From Apricaphanius iberus (taxonomy: Eukaryota; Chordata; Actinopteri; Cyprinodontiformes; Aphaniidae): a stretch of DNA of 64,000 nucleotides. This document shows positions 1 through 13,400 of the stretch, piece after piece. Below the pieces are notes generated by a model that made no database searches, was not told the DNA's origin, and was given only the letters and a program-made list of their open reading frames with translations. Numbering within the stretch: position 1 is the stretch's first letter; each line of letters starts with the position of its first letter. The DNA lies in the NCBI GenBank assembly GCA_028564705.1, contig JAPXFQ010000082.1, positions 806,001 to 870,000 of the forward strand, written 5' to 3'. Made by a program: the position numbers and the translations under genes.

Positions 1-2411
1 CTAAGTGCATCACAGTGCTGGTTGAATATGCAAATATGCGTGATGATCACATGAACTGTTATACTTCTCCCGTATTATATTACGAGTGACTGATCAAAGC
101 AATATAACACTGCTTGGGAATCGGCTTGAAATCAATAGATTTGAAATGGATGAACAATTAATTATAAAGATGTTTTTTTTTTTTTTTTCACCAATCAGGA
201 GAAAATGAATCAGAAATTTGCCTGTTAACTTTAACCTGTGAATAGGCCTGTGCGGTACACTGATTCTTTCTGAAAACCAATGTTTATGTCCCTTATATGA
301 ATTTTTAATATACCACTATACCGCTGAGTACCCCAGATAACGTCTGGAACGTTTGACGTGGGGGAAGTGTTACAGCGGGGACCCATTTCACTGCTACACA
401 CTAGCACCACAGAGTGAAAAGTAACAGTTTGCATGAAGAATGGCTGCTTGCGTGAGCAACAATAGCGGTAAATATGGTCTCATACCATGTGTGATACTGC
501 TGCCGTCTTTTTTTTCTGCCGTTATCTAAAATTTAACCAGCTGATGATCCTCCATGGTCTCCATGTTTGTTTTGTTTCTACTCTACAAATCCGGCACTCT
601 GTGTGGTCTGAGTTCTGTACTCTGCCTCCTAGCGGAATTCTCAAGTACTACTTGCATCAAAACCAGGTTAAAAAGTACATTTATTTTAAGCCTGACGCCC
701 GATTCACACCGGGTGTGGTCAGGGTTCCATACGGTAAGACAACAAGTCCAATCAGAGCATTCATACCGGCTGAGATGCAGATGGGAATGAAGAGCTCAGT
801 TAACTTTTCACGTCATCCTTTGTAAAAAAAAAAAAAAAAACTTTTGGACACAGCGGCCTTTGTGAAATGCAGTCCGTGCAGGACCCATATGGAAGCTGGC
901 CACCAAGAATGTCAATTCTATTTTGACTAGAATCATAATCAGTTTAATTCTGGGTAAATCTTTTAATTACACCTTGAATCACACGTATGCTGTGACTCAA
1001 TTTAAATAACTAACAATGTGCATTTTTGAGTGTGTTTGTCATGTGATTTCTGACTTATTTGCTTGTAAAAATGTATAATTAAAAAGACTTCAAATCAAAA
1101 GTTTCATATATGACTTCCACTAACACTAGCTATACTCAGAGACCACTCACTGCCATTTTTCTTCTTCTCCTTGTGTTTTGGTGACACAAATTTTGTGAGA
1201 TGAGCAGCTGTAGTCCACCATCTGTGGCATATTTGAAATGGGTTTAGAAAATAGCTTATTGCTCCATTGACTTATTAATATTTTTTTGACAGCAGGGGAC
1301 CCCTGAACAGGAAGTAAATGGGAGTGACTTGGTCTCACTATGGTGCTAACATGTCCAACAACTCTCTACAAACATGGAGCGCTGTGATTGGCCCTGACTA
1401 ATCCTAGCTAATTAGGTAGACCCACCGTGGCTACAATTGAGCATGGCTACACCAACCTGCAAAAGAAAATGTTTTGCTGCCTCTATACTTTGTGTAGATT
1501 TCTAGGTTAGCAGAGTCCTTTCGTCCAGCAGCTTCCGCCTGTTCTTTAAACAGTTTAGACTCTCCTGCTGCTTATGCTCCATCTCAACTATATTGTTGTG
1601 CTTTGATATCTTGCTGTTAAGTGCTGCATGTTTCCCTTTCTAAAATGGCTTGAATCATGTTCTAGTGACAACTTGTAGTAGCGTATCAAATATGCAGATT
1701 TATAGGTAAATTGAGCTTAAATTTAACTTAACAGCTCTAAAAGTTGCTGTAAAATATGCAGTAAAACCAAATTACCTTGAAAATCAAACCCTAGGAGGTC
1801 TTACATTATAAAGAAGCCATATAATTTATTTGTGCTGGAAGAACTCTATTCACGTCCGAATCTCGATTCCTATTTAACAAGATTCTGGATCGGTCCAAAT
1901 GTTACAGTTTCGATTCTTAAAAATACTTTTTCTAAACATTTACAGCCCATTTATTCGCTGTGCGTAGTGTTTGTCAGGCAGCGTCCTCCACATTGTTGTT
2001 CCAGCAAGCTTTAACGCACTACTAACTGAGCCTTAGCTGGTAGTCTGATGTTTGAGCATGGAGGACGAAAGATAAATGCTGCCTGCCTCATCTTCGCTTC
2101 GAAATGATTGGGCCAAAGGACTACTCTGTGCAGTCCCACTCCAAATCTGCAAGTATAAAAGACCGATATTTCTTTTATAAGCCAAACACATCCAGCAGAG
2201 CTGCACAACAGTGGTGCATTCAAGGAACATTCCAAAAATGCTGAGTTCAGTAACGTAGGAATTTTATACCTTATAACAAAAAACAATTACATAATGCATA
2301 AGCATCTGTTTAATGGCGGTTGGTAAGCAACATTTCTAAATACATCAGACCTATTTTCTACTAAGTTCTAAAGAACAAGCGATTTATATTCTTTGTATTA
2401 ATATTGTCCTC
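1..2411. other. Non-coding stretch, no gene recognised
   Basis: AT-rich sequence with homopolymer runs (T-run at 172-189, A-run at 824-840) and no exon that I can support. Open frames here are short, have low-complexity composition and lack splice signals in register. It may be intron of the gene that ends at 4873, or intergenic DNA. A patch near 667-790 (GC-richer, ending before an A-run) resembles fish interspersed-repeat sequence, but I cannot set its boundaries. Confidence 0.5.
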
Positions 2412-2934
2412 TTAAAGGTCCAGTGTGTAACAAATTTGGCTTTTTATTAATATAATCAAGCACTGCTTTCATAAATACGTATTTTTCCGAGGTCTACTCA
2501 CAATCACATTTTAATGTAAGCGTTCCCGTGTCTTAGAACACGTTGTTTATAGATACAGAGGATGCACCGCCCCCTATCAGAGGCTGCCATGTGGCATCGC
2601 CATCTTTGACTACGTTAGCCGAAAGGGGTTAAACCTCTTAGCTTTACGCGCTTTAGCCAGTGACGTCGGTGGGGTGGGGGTGGGGGGGGGGTAAAGAGAA
2701 TAAAACGTGCAATGAGCATAAATACAGCAGAATTATGTATGGTTCTGTACCTCATCACCTGACGAGACAATCGACCTTGTGCCAGACGTTGACATGACAA
2801 TTATGAGACTCCGCGGCGTCCGTAGTAGTAATGACATATTTATAACAGCGAGAACCCAGAGAACCCTGTTCAGTTGCTTGCATTCACTTAGCGCACCACT
2901 AGTTGGAGGGAAGTCTTACACATGGGGGCTTTAA
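2412..2934. mobile_element. MITE with TTAAAGG..CAGTGTGTA ends
   Basis: The left end reads TTAAAGGTCCAGTGTGTAA. The right end, read on the other strand, begins TTTAAAGCCCCCATGTGTAA, so the two form imperfect terminal inverted repeats about 520 bp apart. A second element with the same ends lies at 52369-52880. Ends starting TTAAAGGTCCAGTGTGTA are a very common interspersed repeat in teleosts as I remember them. No coding capacity is visible. The G-rich run near 2665-2690 is internal to the element. Confidence 0.65.
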
Positions 2935-3748
2935 AATGTATAATCCTTTTTTTTTTTTTTTTTGAACTAGAAGTTCGATTTGAAAGGTCTTGGATGTCCA
3001 GTTGCAATTTGGCATCTTGTAAATGTTGTACCAGTTCTTCTCTCAACAATATACTTCAACCAAAATACAAATGATATAACATGTTCCACAGTCTCGTCTT
3101 GAAGACTAGGTTTTAAGAGATTGTAAAATACATTTTGTCTGTGCTTTCAAACCAGCAACCTCTGTGGCACCAGTGCTATGAGCTGAAACACGTAAAGTAC
3201 CACCCTATTCGCTACATCCAGAGCTCACTACATCAGACGCCTGGCAGAACAAATCCTGTTTATTACAAACACGACTGATGCACACACAGCCACTAATGTA
3301 AATGTGATAACCCACGCTGCAGCAAATGAATGGAATCTAATCATCACAGATATGGTTATAGTTACAGATGGTACTTCAAATATGCTGGCTTCTGTGAAGC
3401 TTGATAACATATTCCATCTTATAGAGGATAACAGTTGTGAAATTCGTAAATTGATTAAGAAAAGAAATTAGAATCGCCCCCAAGAATCTGAATCGACTTG
3501 ATTTGTGGGGTGTTGTAAAATGAACATCCCTAATATGTCATTTTCAACTATGAAATAACACTTAATCAATTTTTCATTGTGTAATAGCATTTAGTTTGTA
3601 TTATTTAAGGTTATATATATATATATTAAAATAATGCTATCTTTTTGTGCTCTTGAAGGGGGGGCCCCCTGGTGTTGTGGGGGCCCTAAGCAACTGTGTA
3701 ACTAGTGTCAAATTTCTCAATCTGTGTGTGTGAAAATGCTGAGCCTAA
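2935..3748. other. Non-coding stretch, no gene recognised
   Basis: AT-rich DNA with a T-run (2947-2963) and a short TA repeat (about 3612-3625). A motif with 'gaatcg' direct and inverted copies near 3465-3500 resembles repeat sequence also seen near 1855-1915 and 38130-38610. No exon or RNA gene is supported. Confidence 0.5.
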
Positions 3749-4378
3749 AGCCTAGTTTATGCTTTTACATTTTGACGGACACTGATTGACGCAATGCCAT
3801 TATCCGTCAACGCAACGGGGCTCTCCGTCACCTACGCAAGGACGCACGGAGTAGAGGCTCAAATTTTAACTATCCGTCGACGGAGAACGTATGCATCTGA
3901 TTGGTCAGTATCAGTAAAAGCCAGAGATCGCATCACCAGAACGGGGCTCTATAGTCGCTGTAATCAGTAGTTAATGCAGCGTTTGGCCACTACTAATCTA
4001 ATATGTTCCTTTGGCGATTTTGAACACGAGGAGGTGTAGGAAAACAACTGCTCTGCTTGTTTCCATGTGTTTCTATAGGCTTCTATGAGCTGCACTTCTA
4101 GTAAAAAGCTTTACAGCTTAATCAAAACGTACTTTCTGTCGTTCATTGCTCCTTGAGGAAGAAATGCGTTCACAAGCCTAGAAAAAAACAGAAGCGGTGC
4201 TGTGTGATAGTAGGCAGACGCCATGAAAACGTAGCACCCCCTGCTGTCCTGGTTGAATAACGCTGAAAAAACAATAGAGAATGAAGTGGAAGAGCGGAGT
4301 ACTTTAAACGGAAAACGTCTCCGTCAATATGTCTGCGTCTGAGTGCAAATTTGCGGTCGGAGAAGAATAAACTAGGCT
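3749..4378. mobile_element. 630-bp MITE, copy 1, TAA target duplication
   Basis: The element begins AGCCTAGTTTATGCTT and ends with the inverse complement (AAGAATAAACTAGGCT), giving terminal inverted repeats of about 16-18 bp. TAA flanks both sides (3746-3748 and 4379-4381), as expected of a 3-bp target duplication. A second copy at 20717-21351 aligns over its full length with roughly 85-90% identity by eye. Inside are inverted CCGTCAA / TTGACGG-type motifs near both ends and no credible protein. A TWA target duplication is typical of PIF/Harbinger elements, so that superfamily is my inference; no transposase is present to prove it. Confidence 0.8.
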
Positions 4379-4781
4379 TAAATTTCATCTCAGAGGTGTT
4401 TGGGAGTTCTAAAACCTTTAGCTCAAATTGTTCATGATTGTTTTGTTACTTAGCACACACTGCTCTAAAGGATCTCTGGTAGCTTTACAGGAACATTTGT
4501 TCATCATCGGATTAAGTGGTGACAGCTGAGGTTCACATTGCTAATGTTATTGGCTCACCCATCAGAGGTCTTTATTAAAATAAATCTTGACGTTATATCA
4601 AAGCGAGTTTGGAAGCTATCTGTACAGAAACATGTTAATTTCATGCGTCCAATCACAAATCTTTGAACATTTCCTGTTGCAAGCTCATGTGTGACATCTC
4701 TTGCTCCAGTCTGCACATACATCATTTCTGGATTTAAGCATTCTGCGCTTGTAAAATATTCTGTCTTTGTGGTTTTTGCAG

Positions 4782-4873
4782 GTGAGAACTCGCCGATTGT
4801 GATTCAGCCGCAGGCAACCAACGGCACCTCGAACCCCGGAGAGACCGACCCAGATCTGTCGAGGGTAGAGTGA
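4782..4873 (+). CDS. Probable last coding exon of an unidentified + strand gene
   Basis: A polypyrimidine tract and cag acceptor end at 4781. The open exon that follows encodes about 30 residues, polar and rich in N, T, P and E, ending DPDLSRVE and a TGA stop at 4871-4873. Base composition rises in CpG and GC compared with the flanks, as in the other real exons here. The exon starts in the middle of a codon, so it must be joined to an upstream exon, but I found none between 1 and 4781. I do not recognise the family, and a hydrophilic C-terminal tail carries little family information. Support is the acceptor, the composition and the position of a long 3'UTR-like tract behind it. It could be a chance open frame. 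Confidence 0.45.
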
Positions 4874-7250
4874 ATGAGTGAGTCTTGGAGAAGAACGCCT
4901 GCAGTTTTGTGAAAATGAGGTCCCAGCTGAATTCCTCATGATTTCATCAGCTTGTCATTGTGGCACTCTTTTTAACAGCTGAAACACATTATTAGGCCTT
5001 TTTTGTTTACATGAATCATGTTTCATATTGGTATTGCCGTAGTCTCCCATAAGCAAACCTGGATAAATATGTGGGGAACGTTGAGCAATTTTGTGACTCA
5101 TCTGTACTTTTTCGCAGCAGAAATGACAAAGCCTTGCAGATCAAAGCCATAGATCTCTTGAGACGGGTTTTCTTTCTCGTGCACTTTAAACCCACAGGTT
5201 AGTGTTGAAAGTTGCCATATTGGTCTGAAAATGTCTCTGCTTAGGATTCCTACATGTTGAAAGTTTTCTTTTTTTTTCATATACATATCTGAAAGACTAA
5301 TTCAGATTATTCAGAGTTTATGAAGCCAACACTTGTCTTCCTTGATATAGTAACCTACTGCGGGCTAAGAAGAAATGAGTTTATGGCTTTTGGGTGGGCG
5401 CATCAGGTGTATTTTGCTGTCAGGTGATGTTGGTATGTCTGTATTTTAAGAAATGTATTTTCTGTTCAACTATATGTAAGAGTTGGATTGTTTTTAAACT
5501 TTTTTTCTTCTTCACCATTTAAACAACCTAAAGGATGTTTTATCTGCTGATTCCATGTTGTTGAGTGAAACTTTACACAAAAAGCCAAAACATCTGCAGC
5601 CAGTTAATTACACCTTTGACTAGGTAGGTTTTAATTTCCCGGCTCTAAAAGGCCTTTACACATGTATCCTAAACAGTTTTTCCTTCTTCAGATGTGGCTT
5701 GGCTATACGTTGTTGTACATGGGCAAGTTTGATGACCTTGAGGAGAAATACTATGGTTTTACAGGGTTATATTATTTTTTTTACAGAAACCAGAAACAGC
5801 CGAATTTGTGCTTTTTGTTCTTTGTAAGGAAAAATCCGTGCTGCAGCCTTCTTGCACCCAGCTGAGTGGCAGTGTGCAGCAGGACGTTGATGGAGGCTGT
5901 TATCATCTTCTCTGCTTTACAAATGAAAACCACACGGCTCACTATATCTGGCCTCTCATTGCAAGTTCTTTAGACCGTTAGAAAGCAATGATGGAAATTT
6001 TTTTCCAATTTAGTTTGCTAACCTTGACACCAGTAAAAGGTCTATGCCTTGTCTGTATTTGGCAACAACACAGTAGCTTTTGCTAATAACCATAGCACTG
6101 AACGCAGCATTTGGAGTGAAGGCGTCTGGAGCTTTTTATCTGGTCTCAGGAAAACACTTCTAAAACTCGTCTGCAGAGGGAGTCAGAGGCACACCTTAGT
6201 ATTTGTAATTAAGTTAAGGAAAATTTTTCCATTGATTCTTCTGGTATTTTTTATTATTGGCTGAATAAGCTGGAATTATCCACGTGCCAAAAAGCTTATT
6301 GCTGATTTGACTTTATTATGCAGTCTCAACCAAGACTATCTTGGATGTGTTTAAAGGTGATATTTACCACTGCTGAGTAAAAACGTCTCTGTTGCCATAC
6401 TCCCCAGAGTTGGAGATGTGAGGAAAAAAGCATTTTGTAACCAGCCTAGTTATTCCTTTGACATGAAAGCAGTCTGTTAGCTATAGTTTAGCATAAACCA
6501 ATGAATTGGATCTACTAGCCCAGCAGTTCCCATTCACTTATTTTTTTTGGGACAAACTGACTGCTGCCAGATCAGGGGAATTACTGAGATAGTTTAATAT
6601 TATTTCTGACTTATCTACCTTTGGAGAATATGGCAAAGAGACAGAGTTTTACTCATGGGGTGGAATATCACCTTAAAAGTTCATTTGCTGCAGCCTCTGG
6701 TTGAAATGAGTGATCACCAACAACAGTGATGGAACTTTGTCTAAACACGATCAGGTGAATACTTTTTCACAGTTTTCACCTTTTTAACTTTGCACTTGGA
6801 TCCAAAGGCACAGTTTTATTTTCATAGTATTTAGGTTCAACTGTTGATCTTCTATCATGAGCCTGGTGAAGGGATCAAACAAATTTTCTTTTTTCTCTGA
6901 GGTGTTTATGGTAAATTATTCAGAGCTGTACTTTTGATTAAAAGTTTTATGATAGTACAATGTTAAATTATATTTCTGACTAGGTTTATATCGTATTTTT
7001 ATATTTATAATTTTGCCTTTCGACATATTTGAATGGTCTTTACTATTGTTTTTTTCCCCCATTGAAATTATGTATTTGTATAATTGCTAGAAATGAGTCA
7101 GAAGTGCATGAATATATTTTTATTTTTATTAAAATATTCAATAGAAAAACTGTTTTGCCTCAACTTTCCCAATATTTTTCAACTTTTACTTGGTTTCTGT
7201 AAATTGAAAGCAACAAATGTATGATGAAATAAATGTTGGAACATCCTGTC
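4874..7250 (+). other. Presumed 3'UTR of the unidentified gene
   Basis: There is no further exon after the stop at 4873. The tract is AT-rich, unique-looking and free of recognisable transposons, as expected of a long fish 3'UTR. A polyadenylation signal AAATAAA lies at 7228-7233, followed by a T-rich stretch. The zinc transporter begins 160 bp farther on, so the two genes would be tightly spaced in tandem. This rests on the reality of the exon at 4782-4873. Confidence 0.35.
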
Positions 7251-7412
7251 TATCTTTGTTTTTTGTTATTTGCTCCAGTGGAGCTCCACCCCTTACAGAT
7301 AACATTTGTTAGAACAGGTGGCAATTTTTCAAGCTTTACTTCCAACACTCATTAACATCAGAGAGCTTCTAAGGCAAAAAAAAAAGACAAAAAAAAAAAC
7401 CCACCTAAAAAT

Positions 7413-10400
7413 ATGGACCTGACGTCCAACTCTGAGAAACAGCTCCTTATTGAGACTTACCTGGAGCCTCTTACAAGGTAGGCTACTCGCTGTTGTCCCG
7501 TCTCATCGTTTTATCCCAGTTTAATTTCCTAATGTGGACTGAAATGTGGACTTTGTGTTCCACCCAGCAGGACGAGTCCTACGGAGGTGACTGATTCAGA
7601 TTCGGAGCTCGGTGAAGATGCCTGCGGCGTGGCCGGCCTGCGGCTCTACCAGGAGGTGCCATCTGAAAATGAGACGAGACGCGTGGCCAGAAGGAAGCTC
7701 CTCACCGCATGTGCTGTCAGCCTCGTTTTTATGACTGGAGAAGTGATCGGTGGGATTTTTCTGTGCATTCTATTGAAATTGCATGCTGGATTTATATTAA
7801 GGATCTATTTGTTCAAGAAATGAGGAGAAAAAAAATATTGTGACTAATAAAGTCTGAGCTGAGAATAAAAAGACTGAGATTCATTTTCTCCCCCAGGTGG
7901 TTATGCTGCTCACAGTTTGGCCATCATGACGGACGCGGCTCATCTTCTGACGGACTTCGGCAGCATCTTGATCAGCATCTTCTCCCTGGAGGTTTCCTCC
8001 AGGCCTCCAACGGAAACCATGACTTTTGGCTGGCATCGAGCAGGTTTTCTACAATTCAATAGATACAGCATGAATTGCAGACTGCACAGATAATACTTTA
8101 CCAAAGGAAAAAGTACAATAACTTACTAGGGTATATATGTGTTAGACTTAATTTTTACCATAAACTATAATGGATTTCTATATATTTAACATCGGATGAT
8201 CACTTTAAGTTTCAAATAATTATCTAACAGAATGTTGTGCCCCCCTTTCCTTTTAATGCCCTACCTGCCCCCAGTGGTGAAACTTTGTTAGACCCACTGC
8301 TGCAAAGTTAGCAAATGTCTATGTAGAAAATGATCCTGGTATTATTTGTCTTTCAGAAACTGTTAATAACTTCCCTCAATCTCATTTATGTCACCTAAAA
8401 GGTAAATGGACTGAACTTTATATAGCGCTTTTCTAGTCTTACTGACCACTCAAAGCGCTTTACATTGAAGCCACATTCAACCATTCACACTTGCATTCAT
8501 ACACCGACACCCAACATGGCTTGGTAGGACAATGTAGAATTTGGGGGTTAAGTGCCTTGCCCAGGGGCACATCGACATGTGACTGGAGGAAGCTGGAATC
8601 GAACCTACCTACGACCCTCCGATTGCAAGCCAACTACTCTACCACTGAGCCACAGTCGCCCCTGTTTCTCCATCACTTGTTGAGCTCTGATGGTTCAGTA
8701 AGGACACCTCCTGGTTTCATCTTCATGTTTCCCTCTCACCAGACATCCAAACAGCTTTTACGGCTGTGGCTCCGGCAAACATCAGTAGATAGTTGAAAGT
8801 AATATTTGATACATTCTAACAGGTTATCAAGCTTAAACATGCTGCTGCTACACCTAAACTTGGGTTATATCTGACCAAGATAGGCTGCAGTTCATAACTT
8901 CGGTTCCTCTGCTGTTCGGACTGGATGTTGGCCGCCTCGGGTCTCTCCTCCCATCCTCCCTTTCTCTCATCCACCTGGTTGCCTCCACCACTTGCTAATA
9001 ATACAGAAGTGGAATCTGGGGAAGCTCTGACATCCAATTATGTTATTTTTACACATTTGGTAACAGCTGCCTGAAGAGCTTGTTTCTTTTTGGCCCTATT
9101 TTTCTTCTGCACCTCCTTTCTGTTTTTTGTTCTTTATTTTCTTCTGTTTGGCTGTGATATCATTGCTCTCATGACAGCAGCAAGGGGGGAATATACATCT
9201 AACCTCCTCGGCTGTAATTGGTCCAGCACAGCGTCGATAATGACGAATCGGCTAATCCACCATCTTTCATAGTTTATACCGTTACCAAAGTAAAAATAAA
9301 AACTCATCCTACAAAAAACTAAAAAAATCCCCATTGACCCACCGGGCAATGCCCAGTGTGCCCGATGGCCAGACCAGCCATACCTGTAGGTGATGTCAGC
9401 ATCTCGAGTTAAGTTAATGAATGCTTTATCTACTTCTGGTATATATGTCTAAAAAGCCATTTTAGTGCATCTATTTAGTGGAAGTAAAAAAAATTCACAT
9501 CGAGAATGATTTTTAACCATTCTTTTTGTTTTGATCAGGTCAAATCGTTTAGGTAATTATCCCGCTGAGAGACTCGGCCACAGCCTTTTTACAGTTTATT
9601 AATGGAATCAAGTCACCCAGCCTCACAGATTCTCCGCTATGTTTTTCACTTATTCATCCTTTGTCATATCAAGCTCACCAGGAGTTTTATTTGTCACAAA
9701 ATAGATCAATCTCGGTGTCACCTGACCTAATCGAAAGTGTCTGTGTCACGTTACAGATTTTGGTAAAGTTTCTATTCATGGAAACTTTGATCAACAGATG
9801 CTACTATTTCTTTCCACCGGGTATTTAGTTGAAAATCACTTCCTTTTGATAGGATTTTATTCCTAGCTCCATAAATGAACGTATCTGTTTTTTCTTTTTA
9901 TGAAGTGCTCCCCAAAGTAAGGTTACTGCATCAGATGTATTTAAATGTGTGAAATAAATGTAGCAGGCGACATAAGTGACTGCTCCCTGTGTGGTGTTCG
10001 CTGGTGTTATGCAGAGATTCTGGGGATGTTTCTCAACGTCGTGTCGATCTGGGCCGTGACGGCCGCTCTGGTCTTCTCAGCCGTGCAGAGGATTGCTGAT
10101 GGGGCCTACGACATCGACAGTCGAATCATGCTCATAACCTCGGGCTGCGCTGTGGTCGTCAACATCCTGTGAGCAAGCTGTGTGTTCTTCAGTTAAACTG
10201 AGACGTCGTAGGTCATTAGATGTTCTGAAACTAGTTTGGACTTTTCTTCACGCAGTATGGTCCTGGTACTTCATCAGTCCGGCGCCTCACATGGACACAG
10301 TCACGGGGTCCCCGTCCTGCAGAGGGGCAAGCGGACATGGGGATATCACCACGGCAGCGCGAGTGTGACGGCGGCCTTCGTCCATGTGTTGGGTGACCTG

Positions 10401-13400
10401 CTGCAGAGCGTCGGCGTCTTCCTGGCTGCTACAGTCATCCACTTCTGGGTGAGTTTCATGCGTCCAGAGATCTCTGCTCTGGGGACTTTTCATTCAGAAC
10501 TTCACGTTTACTGAAGATGCTGCGTAAGTCTTCTTTTACAGAACTTTAAAGGTCAACTCACTGCTGATAAACTGAATAAATGAGTGTCTAACAGTACTGT
10601 TATTTTTGGTATTTTAGTACATTCAAGTGAAAAGTTTAATTTTGTACCAAAAACCGGGATTAGAGTGCCCCCTTTAGGTTAAAACTTTTCACCGCATTTG
10701 AATTTGAATCGGGCTTTGCTACCAGCTCCGCATGAATTTCTATTGACAGTGTATAAAATAAGCTCAGTCTCTGCCACACTTCCATCGCAAGTTGGAGTTT
10801 GCAACGCACAAGCCATCGGCTTGAAATGATACGGCTCAGGGTTGCTCACCACCTGCACTGCTGAATTAAAGCAGCACCAAAGGGTTTTTTTTTTACAGGA
10901 CAGCGGTTTCCTCTTCATCCACCTTTTCTTCCGTCAGCTCCCACCGGCGGTGCAAGCTGCCCTCGCAAGCTCCCAGATCCTGCAGCAGAAAGACTACCGC
11001 TCGCTGGTGGAAGAAGCCGACCTCATCCTCCGCGCAACTAGGAGCTTCACGGTCCAAGCGGTGGGTCCCCCATCCCCAGCGCTGCCTGCTGACAAACCGA
11101 CGCTATCATCGGCTCCTGGCGAGCCATCGGTGGTTGCTGGGGTTGTTGCGCGGAGGTGCCGGGGAGCAGCCGTCCGTTTCTACCACCAGCGTTTCGGCAC
11201 CAAAGCCTGGCGTTGCCTCCCACCCTGCAGTTTCCAGCCGCCGGGAAACAAGACCGCCAAAGCTCGGTAGCATCCGAGGCCGTTGGCGACAGGGAGAGGC
11301 TGCTCTTCATCGAGGACTCCCGGTCGGGGAGACGTTTTCTGGTGGACTCCGGTTCTCAAAAGAGCCTGGTTACCACGGCTGGCTCCGACAGGACTGCGGT
11401 CCGTCGCTGACTGCTGCTAACTGTTCCCCCATAGGGACTTGGGTGAAAGGTTGGTGACTGTTTGCTTTCACTGTACTTCCAGTGGAACTTTGTCGTAGCC
11501 GCCAGTTCAGTTCCCATCATAGGGGCTGATTTCCTCTGTGCGCACGGACTCCTAGTTGATGTCGCTAACAGACGGTTAATTGATGCGGTGTCTTTTTCCT
11601 CTCTGCCTTGTCTGACGCGGGGAGCTGGGCTGTCTGTACATGCTAATGTTTTAACTTCAGGAGATGTTTTTCAGCGCTTGTTATCAGAGTTTCCTTCGCT
11701 GGCGGTTCCCAACTTTTCCACCGTTGACACTAAGCACGGGGTGGAGCATTATATCTCCACTACCGGGCCTCCGGTGTTCGTGCGGGCGCGCCGCCTCGAT
11801 CCCACTAAGCTGGCTATCGCTCGGTAGGAGTTCGCCAACATGGAGTGCTTAGGCATCGTTCGGCGCTCTAACATTCCTTGGGCTTCACCATTACAAATGG
11901 TTCCCAACTCTGACGGTCAGTGGCGGCCGTGTGGGGATTTTCGCCGCCTGAATAATGTCACGGTGAACGATCGTTTTCCGATCCCCAACATCCAGGATTT
12001 CTCTGCCCATCTCGCAGGGACCGCCATCTTTTCCAAAGTGGATCTGGTGCGCGGTTATCACCAGGTTCCGGTGCGTGCGGAGGACGTTCCCAAGACACCT
12101 GTAATCACTCCATTCGGCCTGTTCGAGTTTTTACGGATGCCTTTCGGTCTTAAAGGCGCCGCTCAAACTTTTCAGAGGTTGATGGATTCAGTCTAGGGCG
12201 GCTTGTATTTCGTGTTTGTTTATTTGGATGACATCCCGGTGGCCAGCAGCTCTTCTGAGCAGCACTTGTCGCACCTCCATCAGCTTTTTCAACGTCTGGC
12301 AGCGCACGGCCTGATCGTCAACCCAGCAAAATGCCAGTTCCAGTTGCCGGTCATTGACTTTTTGGGCCATCGCATTTCTGCCAGCGGTGCTGTCCCATTA
12401 CCCACTAAGGTGCAGGCGGTGACCGATTTCCCGCGTCCGCAGACAGTAAAAGCCCTGCAGGAGTTTCTGGGGGTGGTTAATTTTTACAAGCGTTTTATCC
12501 CCAGAGCAGCATGGCTTCTGCAGCCGCTTTACTACTGCGTGCTTAAAAAGAAAAAGGCCACCGACACCGTGGACTTGGACCCCCGACTGTCTCCAAGCAT
12601 TTAATAATGCTAAAGTCGCACTGGCCTATGCGGCTCTACTGGCTCACCCCTCTCCATCAGCGCAGGTGGCTCTGACTTCAGATGCCTCTGATTCAGCGGT
12701 GGGGGCAGTGTTGGAGCAGCGCATTGGTGGGGATTGGCAGCCGCTTGCCTACTTCAGCCGTACGCTACGCGACAATGAACGTAAATACAGCGTGTTTGAC
12801 AGAGAGCTGTTGGCTCTCTACCTGGCTACACGGCACTTCCGTTTTTTTCTGGTGGGCCGCACCTTCACAGCTTATGTTTACCACAAGCCTTTGGTATTTG
12901 CCATGTCAAACCTGGCCCCTAGTCTGCATGGCAACAGCGCCACCTTGCTGCTGTCTCCGAATTTACGACAGACATTCAGCATGTAGCTGGCAAATCCAAC
13001 TTCATCGCCGACTGCCTGTCCCGTGCCCTGATCTTACCAGTTTATGTGGGCATTGATTTCTCTGCCCTGCCTGCAGATCAGCGCGGCGACGCAGACATCC
13101 TCAGGCTGCGGTCTGAGCCGACCGGCCTTAAGCTGGAGGAGAGGCAGGTGCAGGATGGTGGTCCTTCCCTCCTCTGTGATGTCTCAACTGGCTGTCCCCG
13201 CCCTCTGGTTCCTGCTTTGTGGCGCCGCCGAGTTTTTGATGCATTGCATTCCCTCACCCATCCAGGTGTTCGAGCCCCAGTCGAATTGATCAGTTTTAAG
13301 TTTGTCTGGCCCGGATTGCGGAAGGCTGTGAGGGAGTAGGCCGCATGTGTCCCCTGCCACAAGCACACTAAAGCACCATTGGAACCATTCCCTATTCCTA

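Noticed and set aside
8401..8663. tRNA gene suggested by B-box-like sequence near 8600-8660
   Set aside because: No cloverleaf can be formed, and the tract matches an interspersed repeat.
11134..11457. Overlapping open frames on both strands at 11.0-11.5 kb
   Set aside because: They are alternative frames of the decayed Gypsy gag/protease region, GC-rich and therefore open by chance.
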